Notes: generated by a model not told the origin, from the letters alone. Positions 1-11,786 are shown, counted from the stretch's first letter. The stretch is DNA of 64,000 nucleotides from Colocasia esculenta (GCA_014218235.1 CM024756.1:72848152-72912151), one strand, 5' to 3'. Numbers and translations are program-made.

Positions 1-118
1 TTCTGATCCAGTCTTACCGAATTTTTGTCAAACTCTCCCAGATTCTTTCTATCATCCTCTGTGTAGGATCCTCTCCTGACCCTTCTCCACTGCCTCCCAA
101 ATCCCGCCTTTCGGCCAT
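1..118 (-). pseudogene. gag N-terminus of a Ty3/gypsy element (Gypsy-A), cut by window edge
   Basis: Reading the minus strand from an ATG at 118 gives 34 codons (beginning MAERRDLGGS) before a TAA at 14-16. It lies about 140 bases downstream of a primer-binding site and complete LTR on the same strand, exactly where gag of a plant gypsy element starts. The peptide is acidic and Gly/Ser-rich with no domain visible in so short a piece, so the gag call rests on position. The reading frame looks able to continue past the TAA, which could be a decayed CAA. The rest lies beyond the left edge. Confidence 0.5.
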
Positions 119-254
119 TACTATTCCTGCACAAACATTATCCCAACAATGCAATACACAAGAAATCAATACAAAACCAGGGTCATTACCAGCAGTGGGT
201 ACAGTAAGAACACGGCTATGTAATTTCTGATTCCTTTATATTCTTACAGATCTT

Positions 255-266
255 GCTCGGATACCA
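255..266 (-). promoter_or_regulatory. primer-binding site of Gypsy-A
   Basis: On the minus strand the LTR end ...CCGTCACA is followed after two bases by TGGTATCCGAGC. This matches the plant initiator-Met-tRNA primer site TGGTATCAGAGC except at one position. It fixes the LTR end at 269 and the direction of the element. Confidence 0.8.
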
Positions 267-268
267 AC

Positions 269-2386
269 TGTGACGGTCCTCACCGTTCAGACCCGCTAAC
301 CTAATAGCAAGCCTGACTTTAGTCCGCCTCCCGTGAACGGGCCGGAGCCTCGCAAAGGATATCAAAACCACGAGTCTGTAGAATTATAAAGGAATCACTC
401 AAACATTCATAAGATCTGCCAATCTCACAAATATTTACAAGATTATACATAGCCATAGGACAACTGTAGCCAAACTATAACAGAACCTGGGGCATACCCC
501 GAGGTGTACAACAGAAAAGAAGAATTACACTGCTGGTGGTGCTGACCCTCCACTAGACGACGGGTGCGAAGTCTCCTGAACTCCCTCACCTGGTAGGAGG
601 TAGGGTGAGCCTCACGTGTCACCGGCTCAGTAGGGAACTCCCTAGAAACTGAGCAAACCAACATAGATAGCGAAGCAGGAAATACTTTGCTAACAATTCA
701 TAATATTGTCTAGTAGGATATAAGACTGTAAGTACCACTTACCATTTGCCTCTTAACAGGAGTCATCGTAAATAAATAAATAAACGGTAAAGCCAAACAA
801 GTGTACGATCTACTGTAGAGAAACGACACAATCAAGCCACGTCAACTAGTTCGCGACACCAGTCACTGACTCGGACAAACCACACAGGACCACCTCTCAG
901 TCTCGCAGCCACGAACGAAAGGTCCAGCTATCACTCCACTAACAAGTACAAAGAACTGTGGAGTCCAACTAAACCACCACAACCTGTAGGTCACACACCT
1001 CGCAGGCCCATGCTTGGCACCATTAAGGGACTCTGGCCCGAGTTCCCTAACGCGAGGCACTGGAAAACAGGACTAGCTGGCGCCCAGTACATCTACTGGT
1101 GTCCGTCTCCCCCAACTACGAGCGCGCTACAAGCGACAACACAACAAACTCTCTCTAGTCGCTGTCCCACTGCCGTCTTTCCCTCAGCGGACGTACTACT
1201 CAACATAAGAGTGAGGGTGTCAAGGAAGACGACAAGACCTCATCGGTACCTAGTACCGAGACAAGCCCGAGCACTCACGTGCTTGGCTCACACGAAACCT
1301 GGGGCTCCCAACTGAAGAGGTATCCACGGAAGGCGTCAAACTACATACCACGTACATAGAAACCCGTGCACCACGCACAAGCACGTAAACCACGTGAACA
1401 CCAGGTAAACTACACACCACACACTCCCCGAGCGTCGAAAGAGTGCCAATGCACCTCCTACTATCATCACATATCACAAACCACGTTAAACGGATAATCA
1501 AACACTTACATTTATTCTCGGATAACAGTATTCGGCTGTTGTCGCGACAAGGTGAAACGTCGCCTACAGAATGCAACGCACGATAGGTCTCCTTCTGAAC
1601 ACGTCGACTCATGGTGTCACGACCTGATCGCGACTCCAAAGAGGTCGCGTTAGCAGGTACGAACCCTAACCCGGAATCCTTCATCCGGATCACCCAAACT
1701 CCTTAAAACCTATGCTTCTCATTCCATTTTCATGCTTTAATGTGTTCCTACACATGTTATCTAGGGTTTAGAAAGCAGAAAACACATTATCCACATCATA
1801 CGGGCAATCCACAGATTCAAAACACAGGAATCTCCTTACCTTCACGAAGAACGCTAAGAACGAAGCCGGCACGATGTTCCCTCCGCTCCACATGGCATCC
1901 TCGCTGTGGAAACTCATCGAACGGAACTCTAAGAAGCCAAATCGCCTAAGAATCCCCACAGCAAAAACCCCTGCCGAGCAGAGCTTTCTTCAGCTCTGTT
2001 TGCTAGGGTAACTTAAAAACACAGTTCAAATAAGAACGTGACACCCTACATGGTCACGACCTGAACGCGGTGAGCTGACCGTCACCTTAAGCCTGCTGAC
2101 GTCAGTTCATGCGCCCAGCATGCGACACGCGGGAGGACATGCACACGTTCACTTAAACTGATGGTTTCATGAACGCGGCGCCATGGGTTGTCGCGATCAA
2201 AACGCGACGCCCTCACTGTCGCGTTAAGAATAGAAAAATAGTGAACACTTTAGGCAAAATCTCATAACCTGCGGAAATCACCTGTCACACACATATCATC
2301 GGCCATACACTGGCCATCACACGTCATCGGCCATACACTAGCCTCCACGACTACACAAAGACGATCCGAACGGTCGGAACGTTACA
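269..2386 (-). repeat. 5' LTR of Gypsy-A (complete, about 2.1 kb)
   Basis: On the minus strand the repeat begins TGTAACGTTCCGACC at 2386 and ends ACCGTCACA at 269, with standard TG...CA termini and a primer site right after. It contains GTCGCG dyads (about 1540-1650 and 2050-2225), a probable transcribed leader near 1980-1840 and a splice-donor-like AAGGTAAGG near 1836-1843. It is visibly related to the minus-strand LTR at 47483-49825: both hold the stretch cctggggcataccccgag and a similar block near 1210-1310 and 48870-48970. Apparent ORFs inside it are on both strands, short and without domains. The 5' flank is atggg; its duplicate would lie left of the window. Confidence 0.8.
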
Positions 2387-2960
2387 ATGGGGATCAAAGA
2401 TTGCAGCACCACTCAAATGTAAGTTCAAAAGAAATTTTAATGTTGAACCTATATGTTGGTGTATATATAAAACATCAATGTTGAAAAATAAACAACACAT
2501 TCATCTACCTCCTTCCTCTTTTCAGTACGTTAATCCAACCTGAAAAACAAAGCCAGCAGCACCATCTTTCTTCTGAGATGCACATCAAGAGCATCATGCA
2601 AGTAAGCAGACCAATTAAAGAAAATGTATGTATACATATTCACCATTATGAAGTACTGCTGCATTAGATATTAGAAAAATTACTTTGACTATATTGCTCC
2701 AAGAAATTCATAACATGGATATGCCTATCAAGACGCCACAACATTTACACTATATTAAGCTACAGATCTAGGAATTAAACAACCGAATCTAGAGGGAGGA
2801 GATAGAGATTCTATGAATCACCAATCCTTTTAAACAGGCCTTATGATTTTTTATAAAAATTTTGAAAGAGAAAAATAAGTTACAAGGGAACATTTTTTAG
2901 TCAGTCCTAAAAATACATTAAAATTTCCTTTGTCAAAATATTATCACTTGTTTTGATTAA
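2387..2960. other. non-coding flank, nothing recognised
   Basis: AT-rich sequence without a convincing ORF, RNA gene or repeat. It is the DNA that Gypsy-A inserted into. Confidence 0.5.
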
Positions 2961-3085
2961 ATATCCCATAGATAAGATTATGACGTCCCATTTCTTTTGG
3001 CCTTCACTGAAGGTAGCAGACAGAGGCTGGCGTGGACTGCATCGACCGTTGAAGCAACTGGGTAGGCGACGATGGTACGAGGCGG

Positions 3086-3173
3086 CGGGCTCCGACATGG
3101 GTGTGAGGGGCGAGCGCAGGTGTGGTCGGCGGGCTCCGGCATGGGTGTGAGCGGCAAGCGCAGGCGTGGTCAA
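3086..3173 (+). repeat. two tandem copies of a GC-rich 44-bp unit
   Basis: The unit starting cgggctccgacatggg at 3086 recurs as cgggctccggcatggg at 3130 with a few substitutions. It sits in a GC-rich patch (about 3000-3650) that contrasts with the AT-rich surroundings and makes overlapping spurious ORFs on both strands. Confidence 0.75.
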
Positions 3174-3405
3174 CGGAGGGCGCAAGCGATGTTTACGGCA
3201 TCTCCTATCGCAGCAGGGGACGGGATGGCGATGCAGGCGAACCTTGCTGGGGGCCGTCTGGTGGGGAATCCCTGAAAGAAAATCGGGAACTCCCTCCCCC
3301 CCCCCCCACGCCGCACATCCACACACACAGATTACATAGAGAGAGAGAGGGGGGGGGGGAGGGGGACTGGGTTGGGGGACGAGTGAGGGGGCCTTGCTTG
3401 CCTTC

Positions 3406-3609
3406 TTAAGAGGCGGGAACCCAGCTGAGGGGGCGACAGGCGACATGGACTCCTGTCTTTCCCAGAGTAGAAGAGAAGTACTTCTCCTCGTCATCGTCAG
3501 CTCCTTTGGGGAAGGGGAAATGGTGCTCACTGGGAGAGGGGGGCGAAGAAGAAGCCACAGTGATGCCGTTCGGGGAAGAACCCGCCTCCGCCGCGACGCT
3601 GTCCGACAA
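3406..3609 (-). pseudogene. possible captured or decayed first exon (very tentative)
   Basis: On the minus strand an open frame of 67 codons begins with TTG, followed by SDSVAAEAGSSPNGITVASS and a Ser/Pro-rich then acidic stretch. Upstream on that strand lies a long CT tract (3724-3823 read in reverse), a common look for plant 5' UTRs, and downstream near 3265-3275 there is an acceptor-like ttttctttcag. TTG could be a decayed ATG. No domain is recognisable and low-complexity GC-rich DNA makes such frames by chance, so this may be nothing. It is the only place in the window resembling a host-gene fragment. Confidence 0.2.
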
Positions 3610-3722
3610 AGCAGAGGAGAGAGAGGTCAGAAAGTGAGAGCGTGAGGGAGAGCTAGTGTGGGGAAAGAGCAGAGGGGGAGGCGAAGTGGCACCGCTGCAA
3701 TTTACAAGACAAAGGGAGAGAG

Positions 3723-3723
<1 letters not shown>

Positions 3724-3792
<69 letters not shown>

Positions 3793-3801
3793 GAGAGAGA
3801 G

Positions 3802-3823
<22 letters not shown>
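3724..3823. repeat. (GA)n microsatellite, interrupted
   Basis: About 100 bases of GA dinucleotides with occasional extra G. Read on the minus strand it is a CT tract. Confidence 0.95.
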
Positions 3824-3832
<9 letters not shown>

Positions 3833-3972
3833 CAGAGGGTGAGTGCGGTTGGAATGGGACGTGGGTTTTTATTTTTTAATAAGAGAAGGGAGGGAGATTG
3901 CGCGCCTGTCCAAAAAGGAGGAGTTTGCGCGCCATTGTTTCATCAGAATTTTTACGATTCGTATATGGGTAT

Positions 3973-4110
3973 ATATACTTAACTATAGATGGAAATATTT
4001 TGATAAAATTATTATATATATAAATTTATATACTTAACTATACATGGAAGTATTTTTATAAAGTTATTATATATGAATATATATATACTTAGCTATACAT
4101 GTAATAATGC
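3973..4110. repeat. AT-rich 55-bp tandem repeat, about 2.5 copies
   Basis: The core tacttaactataNatgga recurs at 3976, 4031 and (as tacttagctatacatg) 4086, a regular 55-base step, with AT-rich filler. The following bases to about 4385 are AT-rich and hold nothing recognisable. Confidence 0.75.
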
Positions 4111-4385
4111 TAGTTTTATAACAATAAAATGTTATAGAGATCACCATGTCTGTGTTATTTTTCTAAAATTTGCACATTTGTCAAATATTATATATTATTT
4201 CCATCGTAGATCCTTCGTTAATTTGTAATGGAATATTCTCCCATTATTTTGTTGCTATTATAAGTCTAAATATTATAAAGTTTAATAATACTAGTTTTGT
4301 AATTAACAAAGTAATCACTAAAATAAATTTTAAATTTATTATTACAAATAATTATTTAATAAATATTAGGAAATAACAGTCAGAA

Positions 4386-4933
4386 TCCAATCGTTGGATT
4401 CACTCCCGATCTGACAACTAATCGATGGAATCGCTCAGATCTATATATGATCAAGATCCGACTGTTGAATCCAATAACAATCGAAACCCAATCGTTGAAT
4501 TTGATCTCAATCTAAAATCTGATAATTTGATCAAGATCTGATGATCAGATTAACTCTCGATCTACATCTAATCATGATCCAACCATTGAATCTTCTAACA
4601 ATCGAAATCCAATCGTTGGATTTGATCCCTATTTAAAAAAATGATTGTTGGATTCGTTGTCAATCTATGTACATTGATCAGTTGGATTTACTCTCAATCT
4701 AAACAATCTGATCAAGATCCGTCCATTAGATTTGCTTCGGATGTAAATCATAAATGTTGGATTTATGTTCAATCAATATCTTATGGTTGGATTTGCTCTC
4801 TATCTATATATCTGATCAAGATCCGACCGTTGAATCTATTATCAATCAGAATCTAATCGTCGGATTTGATCCTGATCAAACAACCAATCGTTGGATTGGC
4901 TCCCGACATATGTACTTCTGATATGTTGGATTT
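4386..4933. repeat. degenerate dyad array (ATCCAA-N-TTGGAT type), left part
   Basis: Irregular units of roughly 30-60 bases alternate gatcaagatcc, an imperfect dyad such as atccaatcgttggatt, and gctctcgatcta. The same pattern resumes at 16602-17018 and 20316-20470. The three blocks are one old array cut by two LTR insertions with clean target duplications. I do not recognise the family. Confidence 0.8.
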
Positions 4934-4938
4934 GCTAA

Positions 4939-6369
4939 TGAAAGATGTGCGGAATTGCCTATTATGGTAATCTAGAACGGGGGTTGAATAGATTACTATC
5001 AATTAAAAACACTATGACCTTCTTTTCGATGGAGATACCGACTTATCAAAATCTCAAACAGATTTAGAATTGAACCAAGATGTGTGTTAATTATAAGTAA
5101 AAGGAACAACAATTTATCTAGCGTGTGAAAGACCAACGTGCCTACCAATCATCGAACGTAAAATGTTCAAACCATAGACACGATGATTTATGGTGGTTCG
5201 GAGTACACAACTTATGTATCCTACGTCCACCGTCCACACACACACGCAAAAACAACTGCTTATGAGTGAGTTCCACACTACAACTCACATACACACGTTG
5301 TCTGATGTGAACACACTATCAGAATAACATAAGCCACGTGAATCAAGCACAAGGAACGCTTGAATCACAACCACACACACAAAAGTATGAGAAATAGGAA
5401 AAGACCTGAGTTCTGAGATGAAAGAACAAATCCAGATGAAGAACTCTTATCGTTGGTCGTCCAGAAGAACTCCAAGCTTCGTTTGAATGTAGATCAGTTG
5501 ATGGAGAAGCTTGAGTCGTGGACAGACTGGCTTCAACTCCGCTCGAAAGATGGTTCTTCTTCGCTCTGTACGGAGGCTTGAAGCAGAGCAGTAGGGAGAG
5601 GCTTTCTCTCTTGAGTTTTGCTTAGGGTTTTGGTATTGTGGCTTCTTGCTGCGAAATTAGTTTCATATGATCTATATATATGGGTGTCCAAACATGGAGA
5701 GTCGTGCTTAAAAGAATCACCCAAATATAGATCATATCCTGACCATCGGATCTTTCCAAAACTACGTCTGTCGACAGGCCCTTCATAGCTGTCGACGGCT
5801 ATTGCTTACTTCTGGTTTCCAGAACTCTTCAAGTTGCTGGAAGACTGGATCTATCGACAGCCGATTTGCTGCTGTCGACGGCTATTGCTTACTTCTGGTT
5901 TTCCAGAACTCTTCAAGTTGCTGGAAGACTGGATCTATCGACAACCGATTTGCTGCTGTCGACAACTACTGCAGAAATCTATTTTCCAGAAATGTTAAGG
6001 TTGCTGGAAGACTGGATCTGTCAACAGATATCCTGGGGCTGTCGACAGCTACTGTCCCAGTTGCTGTTCCAGTGCCTTTGATATTCCTGGATGATCCATC
6101 TGTCGACAGGAGCTTGCCTAGCTGTCGATAGGTGCTGTCTTGGAACCTTTTTCAAGATCTTTGAAGTTGACTTTGGGTACTTGTCTTGTATGCATTCACA
6201 CCTATATAAGAAAACATTCTTAGTAAGATATAATGAATACATATGTTATCATTTTAGCACTTTGTTATGTCATTCATGCCTTTAGCAAATATGGCATTGT
6301 ACAAACATCAATTACAACATTCATTGAATTCACATCATCAAAAATATTTAATCTCATATTAACCCAACA
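4939..6369 (-). repeat. 3' LTR of Copia-1 (1431 bp)
   Basis: Minus-strand ends are TGTTGGGTTAATATGAG (6369) and ...CGCACATCTTTCA (4939). It aligns along its length with 15273-16596. It carries an extra 83-bp tandem copy (5804-5886 against 5887-5970) absent from the partner, and about 24 bases near 6105-6129 that the partner has lost; 83+24 equals the 107-bp length difference. About ten TGTCGACA-like dyads lie between 5768 and 6130. Confidence 0.95.
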
Positions 6370-6432
6370 TTCTCCCCCTTTTTGATGATGATAAAATTTC
6401 AATTTATGCACATTGATGTTTCTCCCCCTTTT
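6370..6432 (-). promoter_or_regulatory. double polypurine tract of Copia-1
   Basis: On the minus strand the LTR is preceded directly by CATCAAAAAGGGGGAGAA (6370-6387), the primer for plus-strand DNA synthesis. A second similar tract, AAAAGGGGGAGAAA, lies about 45 bases upstream (6420-6432). Multiplied polypurine tracts are known in Sireviruses; the same pair occurs in Copia-2 and Copia-3. Confidence 0.85.
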
Positions 6433-6652
6433 GACAACATACAAAAAGGCAAAATATGCACACATGGATAACAGAGAAGCAAAGAAACTGAGGCTTTCAT
6501 TCATTGATCATTCATTACACTCAGTTACAAAAGAGTACCACTGCATGAAATACAGAGAAATCAAAAGAAGGAAAAGTACAAGACTGACCCCGAAGACTAA
6601 GTGACCCAATACCCAAAGCTAGAAACTAGAATCTAGATAACCCAAAGACTCT

Positions 6653-7886
6653 CTAAACATCGTCATGCCCAGGAGCAGCTGGATGACGGAATTCACGAAA
6701 TTCCGTAGAAAGCCTGGTAAGCCTATGCTGAATCTGCACTTGGGTGTCGCCCAATGCATCCATCCTCGTATCAACATGATCAAGATGGGCATTGAGATGT
6801 TCAAAGCCCGTGGTGAATTGGAGTTGCATTTGAGCCATCTGACCAGCTATGAAATCTCTAAGAGATGGAGCTGGTTCCTGGTGTTCAGCATCAGCATAAT
6901 CATCATCTCCCTGAGCATCCATTGGCTCTGCCTAGGAGTCTTCATTATTACCATCATCGTCTTCATCTTCAGCAGACACTTCTTCAACATCTGGTTCCTG
7001 CCTTTGAGAGTTCTTATGACTCTCCCATTCACAAGCTTGTATCCCATGTGATGAACGGCAGTGAGATCAAATGCACTGCGTAACTTCACGGTGACAAGTT
7101 CATTATCAGGGATATGGATGTTAATGAAGAAAAGAAGTGAAGTGATCAGACAAGCATATGGCATTGACCTCTTAGAATTGCGAAAGCATTGATTGAGGAG
7201 ATCAACCATAAGTAAGGGGAGATTGATTTGCTCAGTCCGAAGAAAGTAATAGAAGAGGGATTTATGGACTATAGTGACAATTTCCCTGCTTCCGTCTTTC
7301 AGAACAACAAGTGTGGTGAAGATGTGATGAATAAGACGATTCAATGGAGGGAATGTATTGGCATTGAGTTTCAGATGAACCACACTAGGATGGTAGAGTT
7401 GATGGGTGATGAGGGTATAGTAGTCAGAGGCAGAAGGAGGATTAACAAGTATGTTTGCTCCTGAGTTTGGAATTTTAAAAACACGGCAAAAGAGATTTGC
7501 AGAGATTTGAAAGGTTGTACCCTGACCATGGTGAAGAATGCCTCATCAACGATCGACTTCTCCAGGTTGTCGAAGAACTCAGTCACAGCGGCAGGAGAGT
7601 ACCGCTTGTGGGAATAGAGAAACTCTGTCCAACCCTGGGTGTTGAACAGGGGCTGGAGACATGGAAACATGTCCTCCAGGGACTCGAAGTCCACGTATTG
7701 TGGCTGGACGAACTTTGAAAAGGAACCCCAGACCTTAGCCGTTTGGCGGTTGGGAGGAACAACAAGCTCCGGTAGACGGTCGTCCCGGTGCTTGCTCCGA
7801 CGCTCTGCAGGAGCCCTGGAACCTTCGCCAGCTTCAGGCGAGAGATGCTGTCGAAGGGAGGCAACACGTTTGCCCTTGGGAGCCAT
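6653..7886 (-). pseudogene. third ORF of Copia-1 (plant transposon protein-like), frameshifted
   Basis: From ATG at 7886 (MAPKGKRVASLRQH...) a basic N-terminus leads into FVQPQYVDFESLEDM and GWTEFLY, then WxxxL and Tyr-rich blocks. After a frameshift near 7380 it continues with NRLIHHIFTTLVVLKDGSRE and INLPLLMVDLLNQCF, then an acidic stretch and, in another frame (6922-6653), a coiled-coil tail with heptads such as MAQMQLQFTTGFEHLNAHLD. The first 300 residues match, from memory, the domain called putative plant transposon protein, often found downstream of pol in plant retroelements. There is no signal peptide or membrane segment, so I do not call it an envelope. Function unknown. The same strand and place as the third ORF of Copia-2 argue that it belongs to the element. 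Confidence 0.7.
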
Positions 7887-8630
7887 GGAGAAGGAGAGGT
7901 TGGGGTGGAGAGGGATCTCTGAGAGGAAGATGGGAACCGGAGGAAGGAGAATCAAAGAGAACAAGACTCTGGGTTCCGGTGCCCTGGATGGAGGAGATTA
8001 GGGTAAGAAAGGGAGGAAAGGTGTTGTAGAGGGGTGGAAGGGAGAAGGGGTCATGGCTTCCCTTTTAAAGGAATTGGATAGAGTTTGAAATAGAAAGGAT
8101 CCCACAAAATCTGGCCAAACGTCATGCCATTTGGGCTTCTGAACTGCGCTGGGCCACTGGTTGTCGACAGCAACCTTATGGTTGTCGACAGCTTCTGAGC
8201 AGTTTTGGGCCAGAACTGAGTTTTCAAGGAATTTGAATGGAAGTGAGCATGCACTTATGATTCTAAGGATGAGAAAAAGGTTTTATACTTAATACCAAGG
8301 GTCATAGCCAATAGTATGAAGACACAAAAATATTCTACAATGGTTGAAAGATAATACTCCAGGAATCTTAAGTTATGGCATTTAGAGAACTATGCTCAAA
8401 CACAAATGAAATAAAGAGAATCCCATTGAATAAAACCATTGAAGAAAATCATATCACTTAGTGGTGATGTTCATTTGATAAATGAAGACAACAACTACAT
8501 GACTTATTGACAACAGACAACATGTTTCCTTGAGTTGAGATAATGGAGGCTTCACTCTATTTCTTGCAATGTGGGATTTTCCTGTTATTCAAGTAATATT
8601 TGAAAAGTGATAATTAGGTTCACGTACACC

Positions 8631-8790
8631 TTTTGACGTGAAGGTAGACATTTGTGATGCCCATACCCCCAATTACTCAGTGTGAGTGACCATCATATCA
8701 TTGAAGAGAGATAATGAAATAACTTTTTGACGCGAACACAGACATTGGTGATGCCCATGTCCCCGGTTACTCAGTAAGAATCATCATTGC
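8631..8790. repeat. diverged direct repeat, period about 94 bp
   Basis: ttttgacgtgaaggtagaca at 8631 and ttttgacgcgaacacagaca at 8725 each begin about 55 matching bases, continuing through gatgcccat, a C-run and ttactcag. The unit lies in the pol to third-ORF spacer. Confidence 0.75.
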
Positions 8791-9218
8791 TCTGCCTTTA
8801 TCCCATTTGAATTTTTAACTTGCATGATTTTTGAAATAGGTAGCTTTTCTCCTTTTTTTTTGTAACTTAATTAACAGTCAAGGTGATTGGTTATGTATGG
8901 TCAAAGGCCAATGTAAAACATTAAGTTCAAGTACCATCTTACTTATCAATCCATGTTAGGGATATGATCATCCTCAAAAGAATTATTCAATAGAATTAAG
9001 TTGAATTCACTTGAGTTACCCAAGGTTTTCTAGATGACACAACCTAGATGCAAGCTCAAATTATTATGTCAAAATCATTGAGAGTAAATTAATATCTTGG
9101 ATACTATGTGAGTATGATAGATGGTAATGAACATAAAGTCCTTATTCTCCCTTATACAAAGGTTGTGAACATACTCATTGAGAAAGGATGAGAAATGTTG
9201 AAGAATGGAGAAAAGGAG

Positions 9219-9475
9219 AGTATCTGTTGACAGCTAGGAATTACCTGTCAACATGTACTGAATTCCAGTGAAAGGTGTTTCTGGGAGAAGACATCTGTCG
9301 ATAGGCAAAGGAGGATCTGTCGAAAGCTACTGAATTTCAGTAAGAGGATGGTTCTGGAATAGTCTATCTGTCGACAGAGTGATAGAGCCTGTCGACAGTT
9401 ACTGAAATCTATCAGAACATGTGTTCTGGTAAGGCTTTGCTGTCGACAGCTAGGTTGGTGGCTGTCGACAGGCAC
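9219..9475. repeat. array of TGTCGACA-type dyads inside Copia-1
   Basis: Eight copies of CTGTCGACAG or one-base variants are spread over about 250 bases (for example 9369-9378, 9391-9400, 9440-9449, 9463-9472). The same palindrome is repeated in both LTRs of this element. Confidence 0.85.
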
Positions 9476-9943
9476 TTGGAAAATTAGTGTTGAGGCTTTG
9501 ATTAAAGATAGATTTTCAACCAATGAGTGAGGGATTAAGATACATGAAATATGAAGGGTATCCCTTAAGGAACTCACTCACTTAGCCTTACCTTGCTCCC
9601 CCATAGTGTGTGCATGTGTTGACTCATCATTTGAGCAAAACAACATGATATTTACAATAAAGGCAAACATTTACACACAAAGCAACATCCATAAATATGT
9701 GAGCATGTGAAATTCATTAATTGAAGGAAATGTATATGACAAAATTGAAGAAAACCAAATACCCTATTGTGAAGTGTATAACCTTTATGAAGAAGGAGAC
9801 TATGGATACTTGGCGGAGGATGTTTCCTCACGCATAATGATAGTTTCCGAACAAGCTGAACTTGTTCTCTCATGTATCCCCATTTGATATACCTCATAAT
9901 CACTACTCACAAGGTTTGATTACCTCTCAATTTGGTATTGGTT

Positions 9944-10603
9944 TCATTGAAATTTGCATAAACCCAATTCTCTTCTTAGGGATGTGAACCTATCTTCTGA
10001 CAAAGGTTTGGTGAAGATGTCAGCCAGTTGCTTTTTAGTGGGTATGAAGCAAAGCTCCAAGGACTTGTTAGCTACCTCATCTCTCAAGAAGTGATGTCTT
10101 ATTTCTATGTGTTTAGTCCTTAAGTGTTGGATTGGGTTCTTTAAAAGGTTGATAGCACTAGTGTTGTCACATAAGATTGGTGTGCATCCAATATCAATAT
10201 TATAGTCACACAATTGACTCTTAATACACAACACTTGTGTTGCACAACTCCCTGTAGCAACATATTCTGCCTCTGCAGTGTAGAGTGCAACCGAGTTTTG
10301 CTTCTTGGATGCCTATGAAACCATGCAACCACCAAGAAATTGATAGTACCCACTAGTGCTTTTTCTATCAATTTTGCATCCAGCATAATCAGCATCAGAG
10401 TATGAAATCAAGTTAAAGTCACTACCTGCTGGAAACCATAAACCCATTTCTTGTGTACCTGAGAGATATCTGAAAATCCTTTTCACTGCAACCAAGTGGC
10501 TTTCCTTTGGACTAGATTGGTATCTAGCACAAAGGCAAACACTGAACTATATATCTGGCCTACTTGCAGTAAGGTAAAGGAGTGAGCCAATCATACCTCG
10601 GAA
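9944..10603 (-). pseudogene. Copia-1 RNase H domain
   Basis: The last part of the polyprotein: FRGMIGSLLYLTASRPDI, then YSDADYAGC (first catalytic Asp), TAEAEYVA (Glu), CDNTSAINL (Asp) and the C-terminal RTKHIEIRHHFLRD and LADIFTKPL blocks of Ty1/copia RNase H. A TAG interrupts it just after GGCMVS, where the family has Trp (SWxSKKQ), consistent with TGG to TAG. It degrades the RNA strand of the RNA/DNA hybrid. It follows the reverse transcriptase frame after one in-frame stop. Confidence 0.9.
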
Positions 10604-11473
10604 TTACTTTGCATCTACCATTTTACCTTTCTCATCATTTTCTAGTTTAATGCTTGTGCTCATTGGGGTTGAGGCAGGTTTGGCTTGTTCAAAATGAAAT
10701 CTTTTGAGAAGCTCCTTAACATATTTTTCTTGATTAATGAGGAAGCCGTCTTCATGTTGCTTTACCTGCAAACCAAGAAAGAATTGAAGCTCCCCCATTA
10801 GACTCATCTCAAATTCACTGTGCATGTGTTTAGAAAACTCTTCACACAGTGATGGGTTAGTGGAACCAAATATGATATCGTCCACATAAACTTGAACAAC
10901 AATTATATGATTGCGAACATTCTTAGTAAAAAGTGTTTGGTCAACTTTACCTCTTGAGTAGTCTTTACTCACCAAGAAATTGCTTAACCTGTCGTACCAA
11001 GCTCGAGGTGCCTGCTTCAAACCGTAAAGAGCTTTGTGCAACTTATAAACATGGTTAGGCATTTCATTATCTTCAAAACCAGGTGGTTGAGAAACATAGA
11101 CTTCCTCTTTGATGTAGCCATTCAAGAAAGCAGTTTTAACATCCATTTGAAAATGTTTGAACTTATTTAAGCATGCATATGCTAACAAAATCCAAACTGC
11201 TTCAAGCCTAGCTACAGGTGCAAAGGATTCTTCAAAATCTATTCCAAATTCTTGGTTATACCCTTTTGCCACCAGTCTAGCTTTGTTTCTCACCACTTTG
11301 CCCTCTTCATTTAGTTTATTCCGAAACAACCATCTTGTGTCTATGACAGAAATTTCAGGGGTTCTAGGAACTAAACTCCAGACATTATTTCTTTGAAACT
11401 GACCAAGTTCCTCATGCATAGCATCAAACCATGAATTTTCTTTTAGAGCCTCTTCAACATTTATAGGTTCCAC
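10604..11473 (-). CDS. Copia-1 reverse transcriptase segment (open 289 codons)
   Basis: An uninterrupted stretch of the broken pol. It has the family blocks in order: WxxAMxEELxxFxRNxVWSLV at residues 15-35, [11 protein letters not shown] (64-73), FAPVARLEA (84-92), [12 protein letters not shown] (108-119, first catalytic Asp at 111), [11 protein letters not shown] (150-160), [10 protein letters not shown] (196-205, catalytic pair), and FLGLQVKQ. It copies element RNA into DNA inside a gag particle. Its end is a TAA where the family reads straight through into RNase H, so it is a segment, not a separate gene. Confidence 0.93.
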   Translation of the reverse strand: MEPINVEEALKENSWFDAMHEELGQFQRNNVWSLVPRTPEISVIDTRWLFRNKLNEEGKVVRNKARLVAKGYNQEFGIDFEESFAPVARLEAVWILLAYACLNKFKHFQMDVKTAFLNGYIKEEVYVSQPPGFEDNEMPNHVYKLHKALYGLKQAPRAWYDRLSNFLVSKDYSRGKVDQTLFTKNVRNHIIVVQVYVDDIIFGSTNPSLCEEFSKHMHSEFEMSLMGELQFFLGLQVKQHEDGFLINQEKYVKELLKRFHFEQAKPASTPMSTSIKLENDEKGKMVDAK

Positions 11474-11786
11474 TTGAGAGACAAAAGCTAAATGATCTTG
11501 TTCAACTATTTGTCTAACCTGAGACCTAGTTTGAACTTTATCACATTATCAAGTGGGTGATCTTTAGAGTACCTCACATTTGTGATTGTTGAAGGGCCAG
11601 GTTGATCTTGAACTTGAGGAAGGTGATCTTGTGGAGGTTGTTCTTGAGGAGGGTTTGCTTGAGGAGTTTCACCTTGAGGTTCTTTCTCTTGTAGATCTTC
11701 TTCACATTTATCATCTTGCTTTTTGAAAAGTATACCATCATCATCATCATTGTACCTGCGAAAATATTCACTGCTAGTTTTTGGTG
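11474..11786 (-). pseudogene. Copia-1 integrase-RT linker
   Basis: About 100 codons of low-complexity sequence rich in Gln, Glu and Asp, split over frames. It joins the integrase C-terminal part to the RT. Such linkers are poorly conserved and no domain is visible. Confidence 0.6.

Larger units (their letters stand above)
7887..9943 (-). other. non-coding spacer between pol and third ORF of Copia-1
   Basis: About 2 kb without a supported gene. It holds TGTCGACA dyads at about 8160-8195 and 9219-9475, a diverged direct repeat (8631-8790) and Ty-style AT-rich DNA. A promoter or splice signals for a subgenomic message of the third ORF could lie here, but none can be pinned down. Confidence 0.6.

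Noticed and set aside
1250..1693. 147-codon minus-strand ORF
   Set aside because: Lies inside the Gypsy-A LTR; relatives do not keep the frame; no domain.
2907..3530. 207-codon minus-strand ORF in the GC-rich patch
   Set aside because: Pro/Arg/His-rich translation of low-complexity GC-rich DNA, overlapping several ORFs on the other strand, no domain, runs on into AT-rich DNA.
11157..11396. Plus-strand ORFs opposite Copia-1 pol (also 12402-12821, 13516-13805, 14005-15085)
   Set aside because: Shadows of the minus-strand gag-pol frames.
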